This document shows, piece by piece, positions 9,735-18,008 of a DNA stretch of 43,106 bases (its first letter is position 1; the number at the start of each line of letters is the position of its first letter). The DNA is taken from contig CACPFN010000009.1 of NCBI GenBank assembly GCA_902633185.1, forward strand, positions 1 to 43,106. Direction: 5' to 3'. The position numbers and the translations under genes were made by a program. The notes under the pieces are model-generated. The model did not search any database. It worked only from the letters and a program-made list of their open reading frames with translations, and was not told the DNA's origin. The DNA is from an uncultured Pelagibacteraceae bacterium. Its GTDB lineage: Bacteria; Pseudomonadota; Alphaproteobacteria; Pelagibacterales; Pelagibacteraceae.

Positions 9735-10069
9735 AACAAATTATAACATTAAGCGATAACGCAGCTCAAAGGATAAAAGAAATTATGTCTAATGCTGAAA
9801 AAGATTCTATAGGAGTTAGAGTTGGAGTTAAGTCAGGTGGGTGCGCAGGGATGTCTTATGTTATGGAGTATACAAAAGAGGCAAATCCAAATGACGAAGT
9901 AGTAGAAGATAAGGGTGTGAAAGTCTTCATAGACTCTGCAGCGGTAATGTATTTACTTGGAACAGAAATGGATTTTAAAAAAGAAAAATTCTCTTCACAA
10001 TTTGTATTCAATAACCCGAATGAAACGGAAAGATGTGGATGTGGAGAGTCCTTTAAAATATTGTATTAA
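9731..10069 (+). CDS. sufA: A-type Fe-S carrier SufA (SufA/IscA/ErpA family)
   Basis: A-type carrier that receives clusters from SufBCD and hands them to apoproteins. The 112 residues show the three invariant cysteines: one in 'GVKSGGCAGMSYVMEY' and the C-x-C pair in 'ERCGCGESF' close to the C-terminus. The HesB-like core is complete ('VFIDSAAVMYLLGTEMDF'). It is the last clear member of the suf operon and is followed after 53 bases by a small gene of unknown role. Confidence 0.95.
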   Translation: MKQIITLSDNAAQRIKEIMSNAEKDSIGVRVGVKSGGCAGMSYVMEYTKEANPNDEVVEDKGVKVFIDSAAVMYLLGTEMDFKKEKFSSQFVFNNPNETERCGCGESFKILY

Positions 10070-10122
10070 ATATACGCATATCAGCATTGCGTTTATTGCA
10101 TATCTATGATAGAATCATTGAT

Positions 10123-10287
10123 ATGAACACTTTTGAGCATAGAAACCTAATTAACTCTGAAGTTAAAACTCAAAAAAGAAAATCTTTATTCAGAAGCTTA
10201 ATCAAACCAGTAGAAGCGGGCGCACATGGCACCCTCAACTACGTGGTTAAAAAAGGTTTAGGAAAAAATAAAATAGCTAAAAAATAA
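10123..10287 (+). CDS. Small basic protein of unknown function
   Basis: An ATG at 10123 opens a 54-residue frame; an upstream TTG at 10087 would add 12 residues but fits poorly. The product is lysine-rich with no membrane segment or cysteine. It has a glycine-containing central block 'SLIKPVEAGAHGTLNYVVKK' and a basic tail. It follows sufA on the same strand after 53 bases and ends in a stem-loop shared with the convergent glnA end. I do not recognise the family. Regular codon use and the compact fit between two known genes argue that it is real; a role linked to suf or to nucleic acid binding is only possible. Confidence 0.6.
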   Translation: MNTFEHRNLINSEVKTQKRKSLFRSLIKPVEAGAHGTLNYVVKKGLGKNKIAKK

Positions 10288-10298
10288 AAAAGCTATTT
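10271..10298. terminator. Weak bidirectional stem-loop between the small gene and glnA
   Basis: AAATAGCT (10271-10278) and AGCTATTT (10291-10298) form a perfect 8-bp stem around a 12-base A/T loop. The stem covers the convergent stop codons of both genes. Read on the minus strand it is followed by a T-rich run, so it could end the glnA transcript. The stem is A+T-rich, so strength is doubtful. Confidence 0.4.
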
Positions 10299-11703
10299 AA
10301 CAACTATAATACATATCAAACTCAATAGGATGAGGTGTATGTTCAAAGTTGTGTATCTCCTCAAATTTAAGAGCAATATAAGCGTCAATTTGATCGTCAG
10401 TAAATACTCCACCTTGAGTTAAAAACTTTCTATCTTTATCTAAGCTTTCCATTGCTTCTCTTAACGAGCCGCAAACAGTTGGAACTTTTTTAACTTCCTT
10501 CTCTGATAAAGCGTAAAGATCTTTATCAAAGGATTTGCCTGGATCAATTTTATTTTTGATACCATCAATTCCTGCCATTAACATCGATGCAAATGTTAAA
10601 TATGGATTACCAGATGCGTCTGGGAATCTAATTTCACATCTTGCTCCTTTTTTGCTTAGAGTTATCGGAATTCGACAAGATGCTGATCTGTTTCTTGCAG
10701 AATAAGCAAGCAATACTGGAGCTTCAAAACCTGGAATTAATCTTTTGTAACTATTTGTTGTAGCATTTGAAAACGCATTAATCGCCTTAGCATGTTTAAG
10801 TATTCCACCAATATAATAAAGCGCAGTTTGTGACAAACCTGAATATTTATTTCCAGAAAAAACTGGAGTTTTTCCTTTCCAAACTGATTGGTGAACGTGC
10901 ATTCCTGATCCATTATCACCTTTTACAGGTTTAGGCATAAACGTAGCAGTTTTACCAAATGAATGTGAAACCATTTGAACTACATATTTGTATAATTGAA
11001 CATTATCAGCTTGATCAACTAACGTACCAAAAAGCATTCCAAGTTCGTGCTGACTTGGAGCAACTTCATGGTGATGTTTTTCAACTGTGATACCTACGTC
11101 TCTTAAACCTTTTAGGTATTCACCTCTTATATCCTGAGCACTATCCACTGGAGGGACTGGAAAATATCCACCTTTAACTCCAGGTCTATGACCCATATTT
11201 CCATTTTCATAACTTTTTCCAGAATTATATGGTCCTTCCGTACTATCTATCGAAAAACTTGTTTCGTTCATATCGTTTTTTATTTTCACATCATCAAAAA
11301 CAAAAAATTCTGGCTCTGGACCAAAGTAAGCTTTATCACCTATACCAGTCTTCTTTAAATAAGCTTCAGCTTTCTTTGCTATTCCCCTTGGATCTCTCTC
11401 ATAGGGATTTCTTTTAATTGCATCTAAAATATCGCAAAATAAAACAAGAGTATTATGAGATGTAAATGGATCAACGATTTGTCTGTTTAAATCTGGTTTT
11501 AATATCATGTCAGATTCATTTATCGCTTTCCATCCAGCAATAGATGATCCATCAAAAAATACACCATCGGTTAACATGTCCCCATCGACTACCGATGCAT
11601 CCATAGTTAAGTGCTGTAATTTACCTCTTGGGTCTGTAAATCTTAAATCGACAAACTCAATTTGCTTGTCTTTCATCATTTTTAGAACTTTGCTTGCGCT
11701 CAT
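10297..11703 (-). CDS. glnA: Glutamine synthetase, type I
   Basis: Makes glutamine from glutamate, ammonia and ATP; central to nitrogen assimilation. The 468 residues match the dodecameric GSI-beta length. Visible signatures are 'DGSSIAGWKAINESDM', 'GPEPEFFVFD', the catalytic block 'KHHHEVAPSQHELGM', 'NGSGMHVHQS', 'NSYKRLIPGFEAP' and 'RSASCRIP'. Tyr397 lies in 'KDLYALSEKE', exactly the residue number of the adenylylation tyrosine of E. coli GlnA, so GlnE-type control is plausible. The start is supported by a good Shine-Dalgarno (AGGAG, about 6 bases upstream). The 145 bases to the divergent deacylase gene hold its promoter; no riboswitch-like fold was seen and no glnB lies beside it. Confidence 0.98.
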   Translation of the reverse strand: MSASKVLKMMKDKQIEFVDLRFTDPRGKLQHLTMDASVVDGDMLTDGVFFDGSSIAGWKAINESDMILKPDLNRQIVDPFTSHNTLVLFCDILDAIKRNPYERDPRGIAKKAEAYLKKTGIGDKAYFGPEPEFFVFDDVKIKNDMNETSFSIDSTEGPYNSGKSYENGNMGHRPGVKGGYFPVPPVDSAQDIRGEYLKGLRDVGITVEKHHHEVAPSQHELGMLFGTLVDQADNVQLYKYVVQMVSHSFGKTATFMPKPVKGDNGSGMHVHQSVWKGKTPVFSGNKYSGLSQTALYYIGGILKHAKAINAFSNATTNSYKRLIPGFEAPVLLAYSARNRSASCRIPITLSKKGARCEIRFPDASGNPYLTFASMLMAGIDGIKNKIDPGKSFDKDLYALSEKEVKKVPTVCGSLREAMESLDKDRKFLTQGGVFTDDQIDAYIALKFEEIHNFEHTPHPIEFDMYYSC

Positions 11704-11848
11704 ATAATCTCCTGTAGAATTAAATATCTGGGTTAATTACCAATATTGTTATAATAAAGAATACATATAATGAGGATATCACCTATGCAATTTAAACATA
11801 TAATTTTGCTAATAATTTCAGTGCTTTTTTATCAATCATAAGTTGAAT

Positions 11849-12328
11849 ATGACTTTATTAAATAAAGAACCAGTTAAAAGAGCAGAGAAATGTCTTAAAG
11901 AGTTTGACAAAAATTTATCTGTTGTAGAATTAGAAAATTCAGCAAAAACAGCATTGGATGCAGCAAATTCATTAAATTGTGAAGTAGGAGCAATTGTTAA
12001 AAGTCTGCTTATTAAGATAGAAAATGATTTTTTACTTTGTTTAGTTTCTGGTGACAAAAGATGTTCGTTAAATAAATTAAAAAAAATTTCTGAAAAAAAA
12101 AATGTAAGAATGGCTTCTGCTGACGAGGTTAAATCTCAAACAGGATATACAATTGGAGGTGTATCTCCTGTCGGTCATTTAAATAATATTCCAATATTTG
12201 TAGATAATTCTTTGAGTAGGTTTAAAGACATTTTTGCTGCAGCTGGTCATCCTAATGTGATTTTTAAGATTAATTATGAAAAATTAATTCAAATTACAAA
12301 AGGTGATGTGAAAGATATTACAGAATGA
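11849..12328 (+). CDS. YbaK/ProX-type aminoacyl-tRNA deacylase
   Basis: A 159-residue single-domain protein of the YbaK/ProX editing family, which hydrolyses mischarged tRNA (for example Cys-tRNA-Pro). Typical features are 'AIVKSLLIK' with the conserved lysine, 'LCLVSGDKRCSLNKLKK', 'VKSQTGYTIGGVSPVGH' and 'FAAAGHPNVIFKI'. ATG at 11849 was preferred to a TTG 6 bases upstream. It overlaps the following transporter gene by ATGA. Substrate specificity cannot be read from sequence. Confidence 0.9.
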   Translation: MTLLNKEPVKRAEKCLKEFDKNLSVVELENSAKTALDAANSLNCEVGAIVKSLLIKIENDFLLCLVSGDKRCSLNKLKKISEKKNVRMASADEVKSQTGYTIGGVSPVGHLNNIPIFVDNSLSRFKDIFAAAGHPNVIFKINYEKLIQITKGDVKDITE

Positions 12329-13212
12329 AGCAAGCTAATTTAACAGATTATATTTTATTAACATTATTATCAATAATTTGGGCATCTGCTTTTTTTAATA
12401 TAAAAATTGCAACAGAATCTTTCGGTCCAATGACAATTGCTTTTTTGAGAGTATTTTTTGGATCTATACCAGTATTAATTTTATGTTATTATAAAAAAAT
12501 AGTAATTGAAGCATTTTCAAAAGATTGGCATTGGTTCATGTTAATAGGACTAATCAATTTAGTTATACCTTTCTTTTTAATTGCTTATGGAGTAAAATCT
12601 GTACAAAGTAATTTGGCTGCAATTTTGATGTCAACAACTCCTTTAAGTTCTACCATATTAGGTCACTTTTATACAAAAAATGAAAAATTTAATTTTGCAA
12701 AAACTATTGGAATACTAATTGGATTTGCAGGAATTGTTTATTTATTTTCTGATAATATTTTAATTGATGAAAATAATTTTCTTTCAGCAATATTAATTTT
12801 AGTAGGATCAACATGTTATGTAATAGGTGGAGTTTTAACACTTAAAATTAGTAAGAAAAAAAATGAAAACGTTACTGGATCAATATTAATTTGGGCAACT
12901 CTAATTTTATTTCCTTTGATGTGTTTATTAGAAACTCCTTGGGAAAATACTCCATCATTAAATTCAACCATGTCAGTAATTTATCTTGGTATAGTACCAA
13001 CAGGAGTTGCGTGGCTTTTAAGGTTTAAAATTTTGAAAAAGAATGGTTTAATTTTTCAGTCTCAAGTCTCATACTTAATTCCAATCTTTGGAATTATTTT
13101 AGGCTATATATTTTTAAGTGAATTAATAACTTACAAGGTATTAATATCTTTATTGGCTGTAGTTGTAGGAATTTATTTTGTTAGAAAAGCAGATTCAAAA
13201 ATTATTATTTAA
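12325..13212 (+). CDS. EamA/DMT-family transporter
   Basis: A 295-residue inner-membrane protein with two EamA repeats and about ten hydrophobic segments. The first contains 'LLSIIWASAFFNIKIA' and the second repeat starts near 'ILILVGSTCYVIGGVL'. The positive C-terminal tail ('VRKADSK') is usual. Family members are mostly exporters of amino acids or other metabolites; the substrate is unknown. It is coupled to the YbaK-type gene by ATGA and its last 8 bases overlap the convergent methyltransferase gene. Confidence 0.88.
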   Translation: MKQANLTDYILLTLLSIIWASAFFNIKIATESFGPMTIAFLRVFFGSIPVLILCYYKKIVIEAFSKDWHWFMLIGLINLVIPFFLIAYGVKSVQSNLAAILMSTTPLSSTILGHFYTKNEKFNFAKTIGILIGFAGIVYLFSDNILIDENNFLSAILILVGSTCYVIGGVLTLKISKKKNENVTGSILIWATLILFPLMCLLETPWENTPSLNSTMSVIYLGIVPTGVAWLLRFKILKKNGLIFQSQVSYLIPIFGIILGYIFLSELITYKVLISLLAVVVGIYFVRKADSKIII

Positions 13213-14122
13213 ATGAAGATATAGAGCTAATATGCTCTGGTTTTGTCTCACAACATCCACCTAAAATTGTTGCCCCACCTTCTATGAATTTTTTTGATAG
13301 ATTATAAAATTCATTTGCATCAAAATTTTCTCTTTTTCCTAAAGATTGATTAGGATTTACTCCAATTTCATGAGGTTTTGCTTTATTAAATGTCTGTATT
13401 GGGCCTGGTTCATCAACTCCCCACAAATTTATTTTAAATCCAAATGGTACTTCACAATTTAAAAATTTATCTAATACGGATAGAGATATTTCTGGAGAAA
13501 TACACGCACAAACTACACCAAGTGTATTTTCATCTTGAATAATTTCAAGTAATTGCTCAATTTTTTCTTCTGAGGGTAGGTCGCCATTTTTTTTTAAATG
13601 TATTCCAATTAAAACTTTTTTGTTTAATTTTTTAGATATATTAAGAGCGGCTTTAACTTCATTAGTGCTGCTAATAACATCTAAGTATAAAAAATCAGTA
13701 AATTCACTTAAAATATCAGCTTGTTCAAACATATCTTCCTCTATTAATTTGATATCGCGATCATCAGTTATATAAGTGTCTCTTTGGCTTGGAATTGATC
13801 CAGCAACTAATATATTTTTCTTTGATAAATCTTTAGCTTTTATTGCAAGTTTACATGCAATTTCATTTAATTTTTTGAATTCATCACCAACTTTATTTTC
13901 TATTAATCTAAATTTTCTACAACTAAAGGTGTTAGTAACAATAACATCTGAGCCTGCGTTGATATATGATAGATGAGTATCAACTAACATTTGATGATAT
14001 TTTTCATCTAATAAAGCGCTAGCCGACCATAAAGTCCCCATAGATACCATTCCTTTTTCAAGTAATAATTGACCCACACCACCATCTAAAATTCTTATTT
14101 TTTTAAAAAAATTGTTATCCAT
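13205..14122 (-). CDS. Homocysteine S-methyltransferase-family protein
   Basis: A 305-residue single-domain protein of the homocysteine methyltransferase fold (zinc TIM barrel). It opens with 'ILDGGVGQLLLEKG', has 'DVIVTNTFSC', a cysteine region 'GVVCACISPE' (Cys205/Cys207) and the double cysteine 'GGCCET' at 290-291, which together supply the three zinc thiolates. Members use S-methylmethionine, betaine or dimethylsulfonium compounds to methylate homocysteine; the methyl donor here is unknown. The protein overlaps transporter genes at both ends (8 bases each), so the minus-strand DMT and this gene probably share one transcript and perhaps a sulfur-methyl substrate. Confidence 0.88.
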   Translation of the reverse strand: MDNNFFKKIRILDGGVGQLLLEKGMVSMGTLWSASALLDEKYHQMLVDTHLSYINAGSDVIVTNTFSCRKFRLIENKVGDEFKKLNEIACKLAIKAKDLSKKNILVAGSIPSQRDTYITDDRDIKLIEEDMFEQADILSEFTDFLYLDVISSTNEVKAALNISKKLNKKVLIGIHLKKNGDLPSEEKIEQLLEIIQDENTLGVVCACISPEISLSVLDKFLNCEVPFGFKINLWGVDEPGPIQTFNKAKPHEIGVNPNQSLGKRENFDANEFYNLSKKFIEGGATILGGCCETKPEHISSISSFK

Positions 14123-14975
14123 TTTTTTTATCCCTTGTAGCTATAAATACCCCAACGGTTGTTATTAAAAAACCAATTATGTCAGTAAATGTTAATTGTT
14201 CATTTAAAAATATCCATGCCATCACTGCTGAAGTAGGAGGTACTAAAAAAAATAAAGTAGTAGTTTTGCCCACAGTACCCCTTTTGATTAAAAACATAAG
14301 AATAGTAAAAGCTCCAAATGAAACTAATATAATTTGGTGAGACATACCTAATATAAAACTAGTTGTAAAATTTATGTAAGCATTTTCAAATATAAACATT
14401 AATAATAGATTAAAAAGGCAACCACCAACTGCTTGATATGCATTGTTAACTGACAAAGCTAAATTTCCACTCAATTTTTTTTGCCATAATGTTCCAGCCG
14501 TTATTGCAAATAAAGCTAAGACTGTAGCTAACAATCCTAAAGGAGGAATTTCTTTTCCAAAATCAATACCAAGGACAGTGACAGAACCAACGAAACCTAA
14601 ACTGATACCTACCCACTGTTTCCAAGATATTTTTTCTCCAAAAATTGGACCTGATAAAATATTTGTCAAAATTGGTTGAAGTGTAACTATTAAAGCTACA
14701 ATTGCAGCTGGCATTCCAATTGAAAATGCATACCAACATCCACCTAAATAAATCCCATGAAATAAAATACCTGTTGAAAGACTTTCAATAATATTTTTTA
14801 ATTTTCCGAAAATTTTATCATTACTGAGATAAGCAAATACGAGAAAACCAATTGTTACAATCCCAAATCTAAATGCTAAAGCTGCAAATGGAGAAGCGTT
14901 TTGAACAATTTCTTTCCCAGATATAAATGCCGATGACCATAATAATATAAAGAGCAAAGGAAATGATTTTGTCAT
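14115..14975 (-). CDS. EamA/DMT-family transporter
   Basis: A 286-residue inner-membrane protein with two EamA repeats and about ten membrane segments ('LLFILLWSSAFISGKEIV' at the start; 'PPTSAVMAWIFLNEQLT' late, the classical EamA end motif). It lies upstream of the homocysteine methyltransferase gene and overlaps it by 8 bases. It follows the ABC ATPase gene after 23 bases on the same strand. It is not a close copy of the DMT protein at 12.3 kb. The substrate is unknown; pairing with methyl metabolism is suggested by context only. Confidence 0.88.
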   Translation of the reverse strand: MTKSFPLLFILLWSSAFISGKEIVQNASPFAALAFRFGIVTIGFLVFAYLSNDKIFGKLKNIIESLSTGILFHGIYLGGCWYAFSIGMPAAIVALIVTLQPILTNILSGPIFGEKISWKQWVGISLGFVGSVTVLGIDFGKEIPPLGLLATVLALFAITAGTLWQKKLSGNLALSVNNAYQAVGGCLFNLLLMFIFENAYINFTTSFILGMSHQIILVSFGAFTILMFLIKRGTVGKTTTLFFLVPPTSAVMAWIFLNEQLTFTDIIGFLITTVGVFIATRDKKNG

Positions 14976-14998
14976 GGTAAAGATATATGGCGTAATAT

Positions 14999-15796
14999 CT
15001 AATTTTTGTTGTGAATTCTATCCATTTCTTGAAGCTCGACTTCAAGTTTGTCTAATTCTTCACCACCAGCCATCATACTAAGAAGTTTTTCTCTAGAAAT
15101 ATCTTTTTTTTGGAACGTTCCCATGCTTTTGCCTCTGTTAAGTACAGTGAAACTATTACCAACAGGGTAAGCATGATGTACATTATGAGTAATTAAAATT
15201 ACAGCCAATCCCTCAGATGCAGCCTTTACAATATATTTTAATACCATTGATGCTTGATGAACTCCTAAAGCAGAAGTTGGTTCATCTAAAACTAAAACTT
15301 TTGCTCCAAAATATATAGCTCGTGATATTGCTAGGCATTGTCTTTCACCACCGGACATAGTTCCAACTGCCTGAGATGGATCTCTAACATCGATACCTAT
15401 CTGTCCCATTCTATCTGCTGCTATCTTATTTGCTTTCTCCACATCAAAAGTTTTAAGGAAAGGAATACCTTTTTGAGGCTCTCTTCCCATAAAAAAATTT
15501 CTAGTAACACTCATTAAAGGAACTAATGCTAGATCTTGGTAAACTGTTCCTATACCAATATCTAAAGCATCTTTAGGTGAGTCAAAAACAATTTTGTTAT
15601 CTTCAAAAATAATTTCTCCTTCATCAGGCTTATGAACACCTGCTAAGGTTTTAATTAAAGTCGACTTTCCTGCCCCGTTATCTCCTAGTAAGCACATAAT
15701 CTCACCTTTTTTTAATCTCATAGTGACATCCTTAAGCGCTATTACCTTACCGAAAAACTTACTAATATTATTAAATTGAACGAGATAGTCAGACAT
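14999..15796 (-). CDS. Sugar/polyol ABC importer ATPase (FrcA-type, single domain)
   Basis: Energises the importer encoded by this minus-strand set. The 265 residues hold one ABC domain: Walker [10 protein letters not shown] at 38-46, Q-loop in '[11 protein letters not shown]', signature '[15 protein letters not shown]', Walker B '[12 protein letters not shown]' and the H-loop in '[11 protein letters not shown]'. Ribose-type importers usually have fused double-domain ATPases near 500 residues; this half-size form is the FrcA type. It overlaps the permease stop by one base. Location near iolG and iolE suggests inositol or a related polyol. Confidence 0.93.
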   Translation of the reverse strand: MSDYLVQFNNISKFFGKVIALKDVTMRLKKGEIMCLLGDNGAGKSTLIKTLAGVHKPDEGEIIFEDNKIVFDSPKDALDIGIGTVYQDLALVPLMSVTRNFFMGREPQKGIPFLKTFDVEKANKIAADRMGQIGIDVRDPSQAVGTMSGGERQCLAISRAIYFGAKVLVLDEPTSALGVHQASMVLKYIVKAASEGLAVILITHNVHHAYPVGNSFTVLNRGKSMGTFQKKDISREKLLSMMAGGEELDKLEVELQEMDRIHNKN

Positions 15797-16923
15797 TATT
15801 TGCTCTCAGTAACTTTTTTTCTTATATAGTTATTAAACACTACAGCTATCAACATCATTGCTCCTAAGAAAACTTTAAACCAATCAGTGTCAACATCTGT
15901 ATAAAATATTCCCATAGATACGGTGCCAAATATAATTGCACCAAAAGCTGCACCTATTGCAGATCCATACCCTCCAGTTAAGAGACACCCACCAACAACA
16001 GCAGCTGCAATAGCTTCTAGTTCTTTTAAAGTACCTCTCATAGTATCTGCAGAACCCGCATCTAATACTTGAATACAAGCAAAAATAGTAGAAGCGACTG
16101 CCGTACCAATAAATAGACTTATTTTTACCCTTCCAACAGGCACACCCACATTTGTTGCTCCAACCTTATCACCTCCAGATGCGAAGATCCAATTACCGTA
16201 TCTTGTTTTCATCAATATCCATGTTGCAAACAAAGTTAATGCAATAAACCAAATAACTGATGGAGGTATTCCAGTTGCAAGAGGAGTTCCATCAGTTCTT
16301 AGTTCAATTAATTTTAATGATCCCAACCAAGTAAAAAGCCATTTAAAAGTATCTGTAGCAAATAACCAAGCTAATGGATCATCTTCAATTAATACTCTTA
16401 GTCCTGGAACTTGAGTTCTACCAGTAATCAATCTTGTTATTGCTAATGTCAAACCTCTTAAAATAAAAAGCATTGCAAGTGTTACAATAAAAGATGGCAA
16501 ACCAGTTTTGACAACCATTATTCCATTAAAGTATCCAACCAATACTGCCATAGCGAAAGCAAAAACTATACTCATCCATAAAGGCCAACCCCAATAAATT
16601 GCAGGAATTGCTATACAAATTCCAGCAAAGCCAATCATGGATCCAATTGACAAATCAAATTCACCGCCAATCATTAACATCGCTGCTGCTATTGCTATAA
16701 TTCCTAAATTAGCTGAAACATCGAGGAAATTAAGCATTCCATAGGCGCTAAACATACCAGTATCGCCAGCAACTATTCCAAAAAATATAAATACAAGTAT
16801 CGAGCCACCTAATGCACCTAGCTCAGGCCTATTCAATAAAACTCTTAGCGGTGATATTTTTTTTAGACGTTCGTCTTCATTAAGACTACTTTTTGATGAA
16901 ATACTTTTTGATTTTAATGACAT
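15796..16923 (-). CDS. Sugar/polyol ABC importer permease (FrcC/RbsC-type)
   Basis: A 375-residue inner-membrane permease with about ten hydrophobic segments after a 30-residue charged cytoplasmic N-terminus. Family blocks include '[17 protein letters not shown]', '[20 protein letters not shown]', '[20 protein letters not shown]' and '[20 protein letters not shown]', the last being the conserved RbsC-like loop. It lies between the binding-protein gene (56 bases upstream, with an intervening terminator hairpin) and the ATPase gene (one-base overlap). The substrate is inferred from context to be a cyclic polyol or sugar. Confidence 0.93.
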   Translation of the reverse strand: MSLKSKSISSKSSLNEDERLKKISPLRVLLNRPELGALGGSILVFIFFGIVAGDTGMFSAYGMLNFLDVSANLGIIAIAAAMLMIGGEFDLSIGSMIGFAGICIAIPAIYWGWPLWMSIVFAFAMAVLVGYFNGIMVVKTGLPSFIVTLAMLFILRGLTLAITRLITGRTQVPGLRVLIEDDPLAWLFATDTFKWLFTWLGSLKLIELRTDGTPLATGIPPSVIWFIALTLFATWILMKTRYGNWIFASGGDKVGATNVGVPVGRVKISLFIGTAVASTIFACIQVLDAGSADTMRGTLKELEAIAAAVVGGCLLTGGYGSAIGAAFGAIIFGTVSMGIFYTDVDTDWFKVFLGAMMLIAVVFNNYIRKKVTESK

Positions 16924-16933
16924 TCAAATTTTG

Positions 16934-16968
16934 AAAAAAGGCCTGACTATTAAATTTAGTCAGGCCTT
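16934..16968 (-). terminator. Intrinsic terminator/attenuator between binding protein and permease genes
   Basis: On the minus strand a perfect 12-bp stem (AAGGCCTGACTA at 16938-16949 with TAGTCAGGCCTT at 16957-16968) closes a 7-base loop and runs into a T tract (16934-16939 read in reverse). It sits just after the binding-protein stop and before the permease start. It should end most transcripts after the binding-protein gene, a usual way to make that protein in excess over the membrane parts. Confidence 0.85.
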
Positions 16969-16979
16969 AAATATAGATT

Positions 16980-17903
16980 TTATCTATAACCTTGAGCTGC
17001 CCATTTAATTACTTTAGCAGCATTATCAGGAGTAACAAATCCAGGTCCAGTCATAACTACACCTGCAGGCATTGTTCCCCATCTCATGTACTGAGCAAAA
17101 ATAGCTATAGGCAAATAACCTTGTAGATATTGTTGTTGGTCAATTAAAAACTCTACTTTACCTGCAGCAGCAGCTTTTAACATATTAGGTGACATATCAA
17201 ATGTTCCTAATTTAACATTTCCAACTTTACCAGCAGCTTCTAAAGCTTTTAGTGCTGCTTCACCAGATAAACCAGCTCCTAAAGTTAGAATAGTGTCATA
17301 TCCACCACCTAATTTTGCAGCTACAGCTTTTTGAATTTCAGTTGGGTCATTTGATGTTCCAAGAATATCAACAGATCCACCAAAACCTTTTTTGAAACCT
17401 GCACATCTTCTATCAAGCGCTACGTTTCCAACTTCGTGGTTAACGCATAAAGCTTTTTTTCCTCCAGCAGCTTTCATTTTTTGTCCGCCACCAACGCCAG
17501 CTTCAAATTCAGTTTGACCTACGTGTGCACTAATTCCTAATGATGCATAGTCATCCGAACCAGAGTTCATTGAAACTACTGGTATACCAGCAGCTATTGC
17601 TGCTTTAACAGATTTTCCTAATGCAGCTGCATCAGGTAAAGTAATTACAATACCCTTTGGTTTTTGTGATACAGCGTTATCAATTAGTTTTGCCATTTCA
17701 ACCATGTCAAAAGTTCCAGGCGCAGTGTATTTGCAAGATACTCCCATATCTTTACAAGCAGCATCAACTCCATTTTTAGCTACCGACCAAAAAGGGTCAT
17801 TAGCTTGTCCATGTGAAACAACAATTATATCAGTTGCTAATGCTGATACAGACATCATTGCCCATGCAGCAACAGCTAATATAAAGTTCTTTATTGTTTT
17901 CAT
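16980..17903 (-). CDS. Periplasmic sugar/polyol-binding protein (RbsB/Peripla_BP_4 type)
   Basis: A 307-residue binding protein with a Sec signal peptide of about 23 residues ending 'SALA'. The mature part begins 'TDIIVVSHGQANDPFWSVAK', then 'PKGIVITLPDAAALG', 'GIPVVSMNSGSDDY', 'CVNHEVGNVALDRRCAGFKKG' and 'LGTFDMSPNML', the two-lobe type I fold. The pattern closely recalls binding proteins encoded in rhizobial inositol gene clusters, so myo-inositol or a similar polyol is the best guess, given iolG directly upstream. A strong Shine-Dalgarno (AGAGAGGAAA) precedes the ATG; the transcript should end mostly at the hairpin downstream. Confidence 0.93.
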   Translation of the reverse strand: MKTIKNFILAVAAWAMMSVSALATDIIVVSHGQANDPFWSVAKNGVDAACKDMGVSCKYTAPGTFDMVEMAKLIDNAVSQKPKGIVITLPDAAALGKSVKAAIAAGIPVVSMNSGSDDYASLGISAHVGQTEFEAGVGGGQKMKAAGGKKALCVNHEVGNVALDRRCAGFKKGFGGSVDILGTSNDPTEIQKAVAAKLGGGYDTILTLGAGLSGEAALKALEAAGKVGNVKLGTFDMSPNMLKAAAAGKVEFLIDQQQYLQGYLPIAIFAQYMRWGTMPAGVVMTGPGFVTPDNAAKVIKWAAQGYR

Positions 17904-17924
17904 TTTTAATTTCCTCTCTTAAAT

Positions 17925-17938
17925 AAAAGTTAACTTTT
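17925..17938. promoter_or_regulatory. Perfect palindrome upstream of the first binding-protein gene
   Basis: AAAAGTTAACTTTT is a perfect 14-base palindrome located 22 bases before the binding-protein start codon and just upstream of its Shine-Dalgarno. It could be a repressor operator or, in RNA, a short hairpin in the leader. No cognate regulator is encoded in the window. A+T-rich palindromes arise easily by chance in such DNA. Confidence 0.4.
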
Positions 17939-17981
17939 AAACATTAAAGCTAACATAAATTTATTTAGATTGTAAAGAAGC

Positions 17982-17997
17982 AGGTTGTATTCAACCT
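17982..17997. promoter_or_regulatory. Inverted repeat upstream of the first binding-protein gene, candidate operator
   Basis: AGGTTG-TATT-CAACCT, two perfect 6-base arms around a 4-base centre, lies about 80 bases upstream of the binding-protein gene and just after the iolG stop. On the minus strand it contains TTGAAT, which could act as a -35 box. Size, symmetry and position fit a repressor site controlling the importer. This is inference; the regulator is not in the window. Confidence 0.45.
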
Positions 17998-18008
17998 AAA
18001 GTTGATTT

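Noticed and set aside
11785-11841. An 18-codon hydrophobic open frame upstream of the YbaK-type gene
   Set aside because: It has no clear ribosome site or recognisable motif and could be chance in A+T-rich DNA; too short to support as a gene.
11704-11848. Riboswitch or leader RNA before glnA
   Set aside because: No stable fold or conserved riboswitch core was visible; the region looks like an ordinary A+T-rich promoter region.
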